Assembly: GCA_937132085.1 (NCBI GenBank)
Contig: CAKZNV010000248.1
Span: forward strand, 38,243 to 102,242
Direction: 5' to 3'
DNA: 64,000 nt
Source: an uncultured Rubritalea sp.
GTDB lineage: Bacteria > Verrucomicrobiota > Verrucomicrobiia > Verrucomicrobiales > Akkermansiaceae
The position numbers and the translations under genes are program-made. The notes below the pieces were generated by a model that saw only the letters and a program-made list of their open reading frames with translations, was not told the origin of the DNA and searched no databases. Positions 63,958 to 64,000 of the stretch are shown here, in pieces (position 1 is the first letter of the stretch; every line of letters starts with the position of its first letter).

Positions 63958-64000
63958 CCGCACCAAAGGTGCAACCTATGCCAGCCTAGGGCAACGCCCT
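63958..64000. repeat. Dispersed intergenic repeat, CCAAAGG/AGCCTAGG type (copy 2, cut by window end)
   Basis: GCACCAAAGGTGC (63960-63972) followed by CCAGCCTAGGGCAACGCCCT, parallel to the palindrome and hairpin arm at 18237-18370. Confidence 0.6.

Overview
The window looks like a chromosomal segment of a Gram-negative bacterium of the PVC superphylum, most likely a Verrucomicrobiota (inference). The evidence is a PVC-type dehydrogenase/cytochrome c protein, an SHD1-like secreted protein, DUF4175 and squalene-cyclase-like secreted genes, LPS genes (kdsA, lptC/A-like, lptB, lpxA), and a lexA promoter carrying near matches to the published verrucomicrobial LexA box. Base composition is moderately AT-rich. 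Almost no gene has a Shine-Dalgarno sequence; hpf is the clear exception. I saw no phage, insertion sequence, CRISPR array, rRNA or tRNA.

Layout. 1-4652: the end of an AraC-type regulator, a half-length asparaginase-like protein, a PVC-type heme protein and a sodium:alanine symporter. 4908-15217: a long co-directional envelope locus with a DUF4175 protein, a small secreted protein split by an in-frame UGA, a secreted alpha-toroid protein, and four tandem paralogous secreted proteins built from 'NGD' beta-modules around a LamG-like core. 15304-18227: a YdeP-type molybdopterin oxidoreductase and ispD. 18398-21238 (minus): a small membrane protein, mnmE and hisC. 21404-25462: DUF1844, kdsA, an LptC/LptA-like fusion, lptB and hpf. 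25648-34041: a zinc peptidase, a DMT transporter, lexA, a hypothetical, truB-nrnA (minus), selU, a fatty acid desaturase and an isolated sdhB. 34203-38933: a tricorn-like S41 peptidase facing an SHD1-like secreted protein across a shared terminator.

39162-42128 is the most unusual cassette: a membrane-anchored TIR protein, a minimal Bud32/RIO-like kinase and a PP2C phosphatase in a row, a candidate signalling or immune module. 42427-46862 holds a GldF/GldG/DUF4340 gliding-type ABC set without its ATPase, followed by sufS, a lipoprotein and lpxA. 49919-59717 holds two separate HtrA-type proteases, each followed directly by a homologue that has lost catalytic residues; the first pair runs into selO by an ATGA overlap. 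The window closes with a methyltransferase, a secreted hypothetical, tex, and the start of a dispersed intergenic repeat.

Spacers carry three kinds of repeat: an 'AATTCTGT' element (three copies), a CCAAAGG-palindrome/AGCCYAGG element (two copies), and short tandem repeats of unrelated 7-14 bp units.
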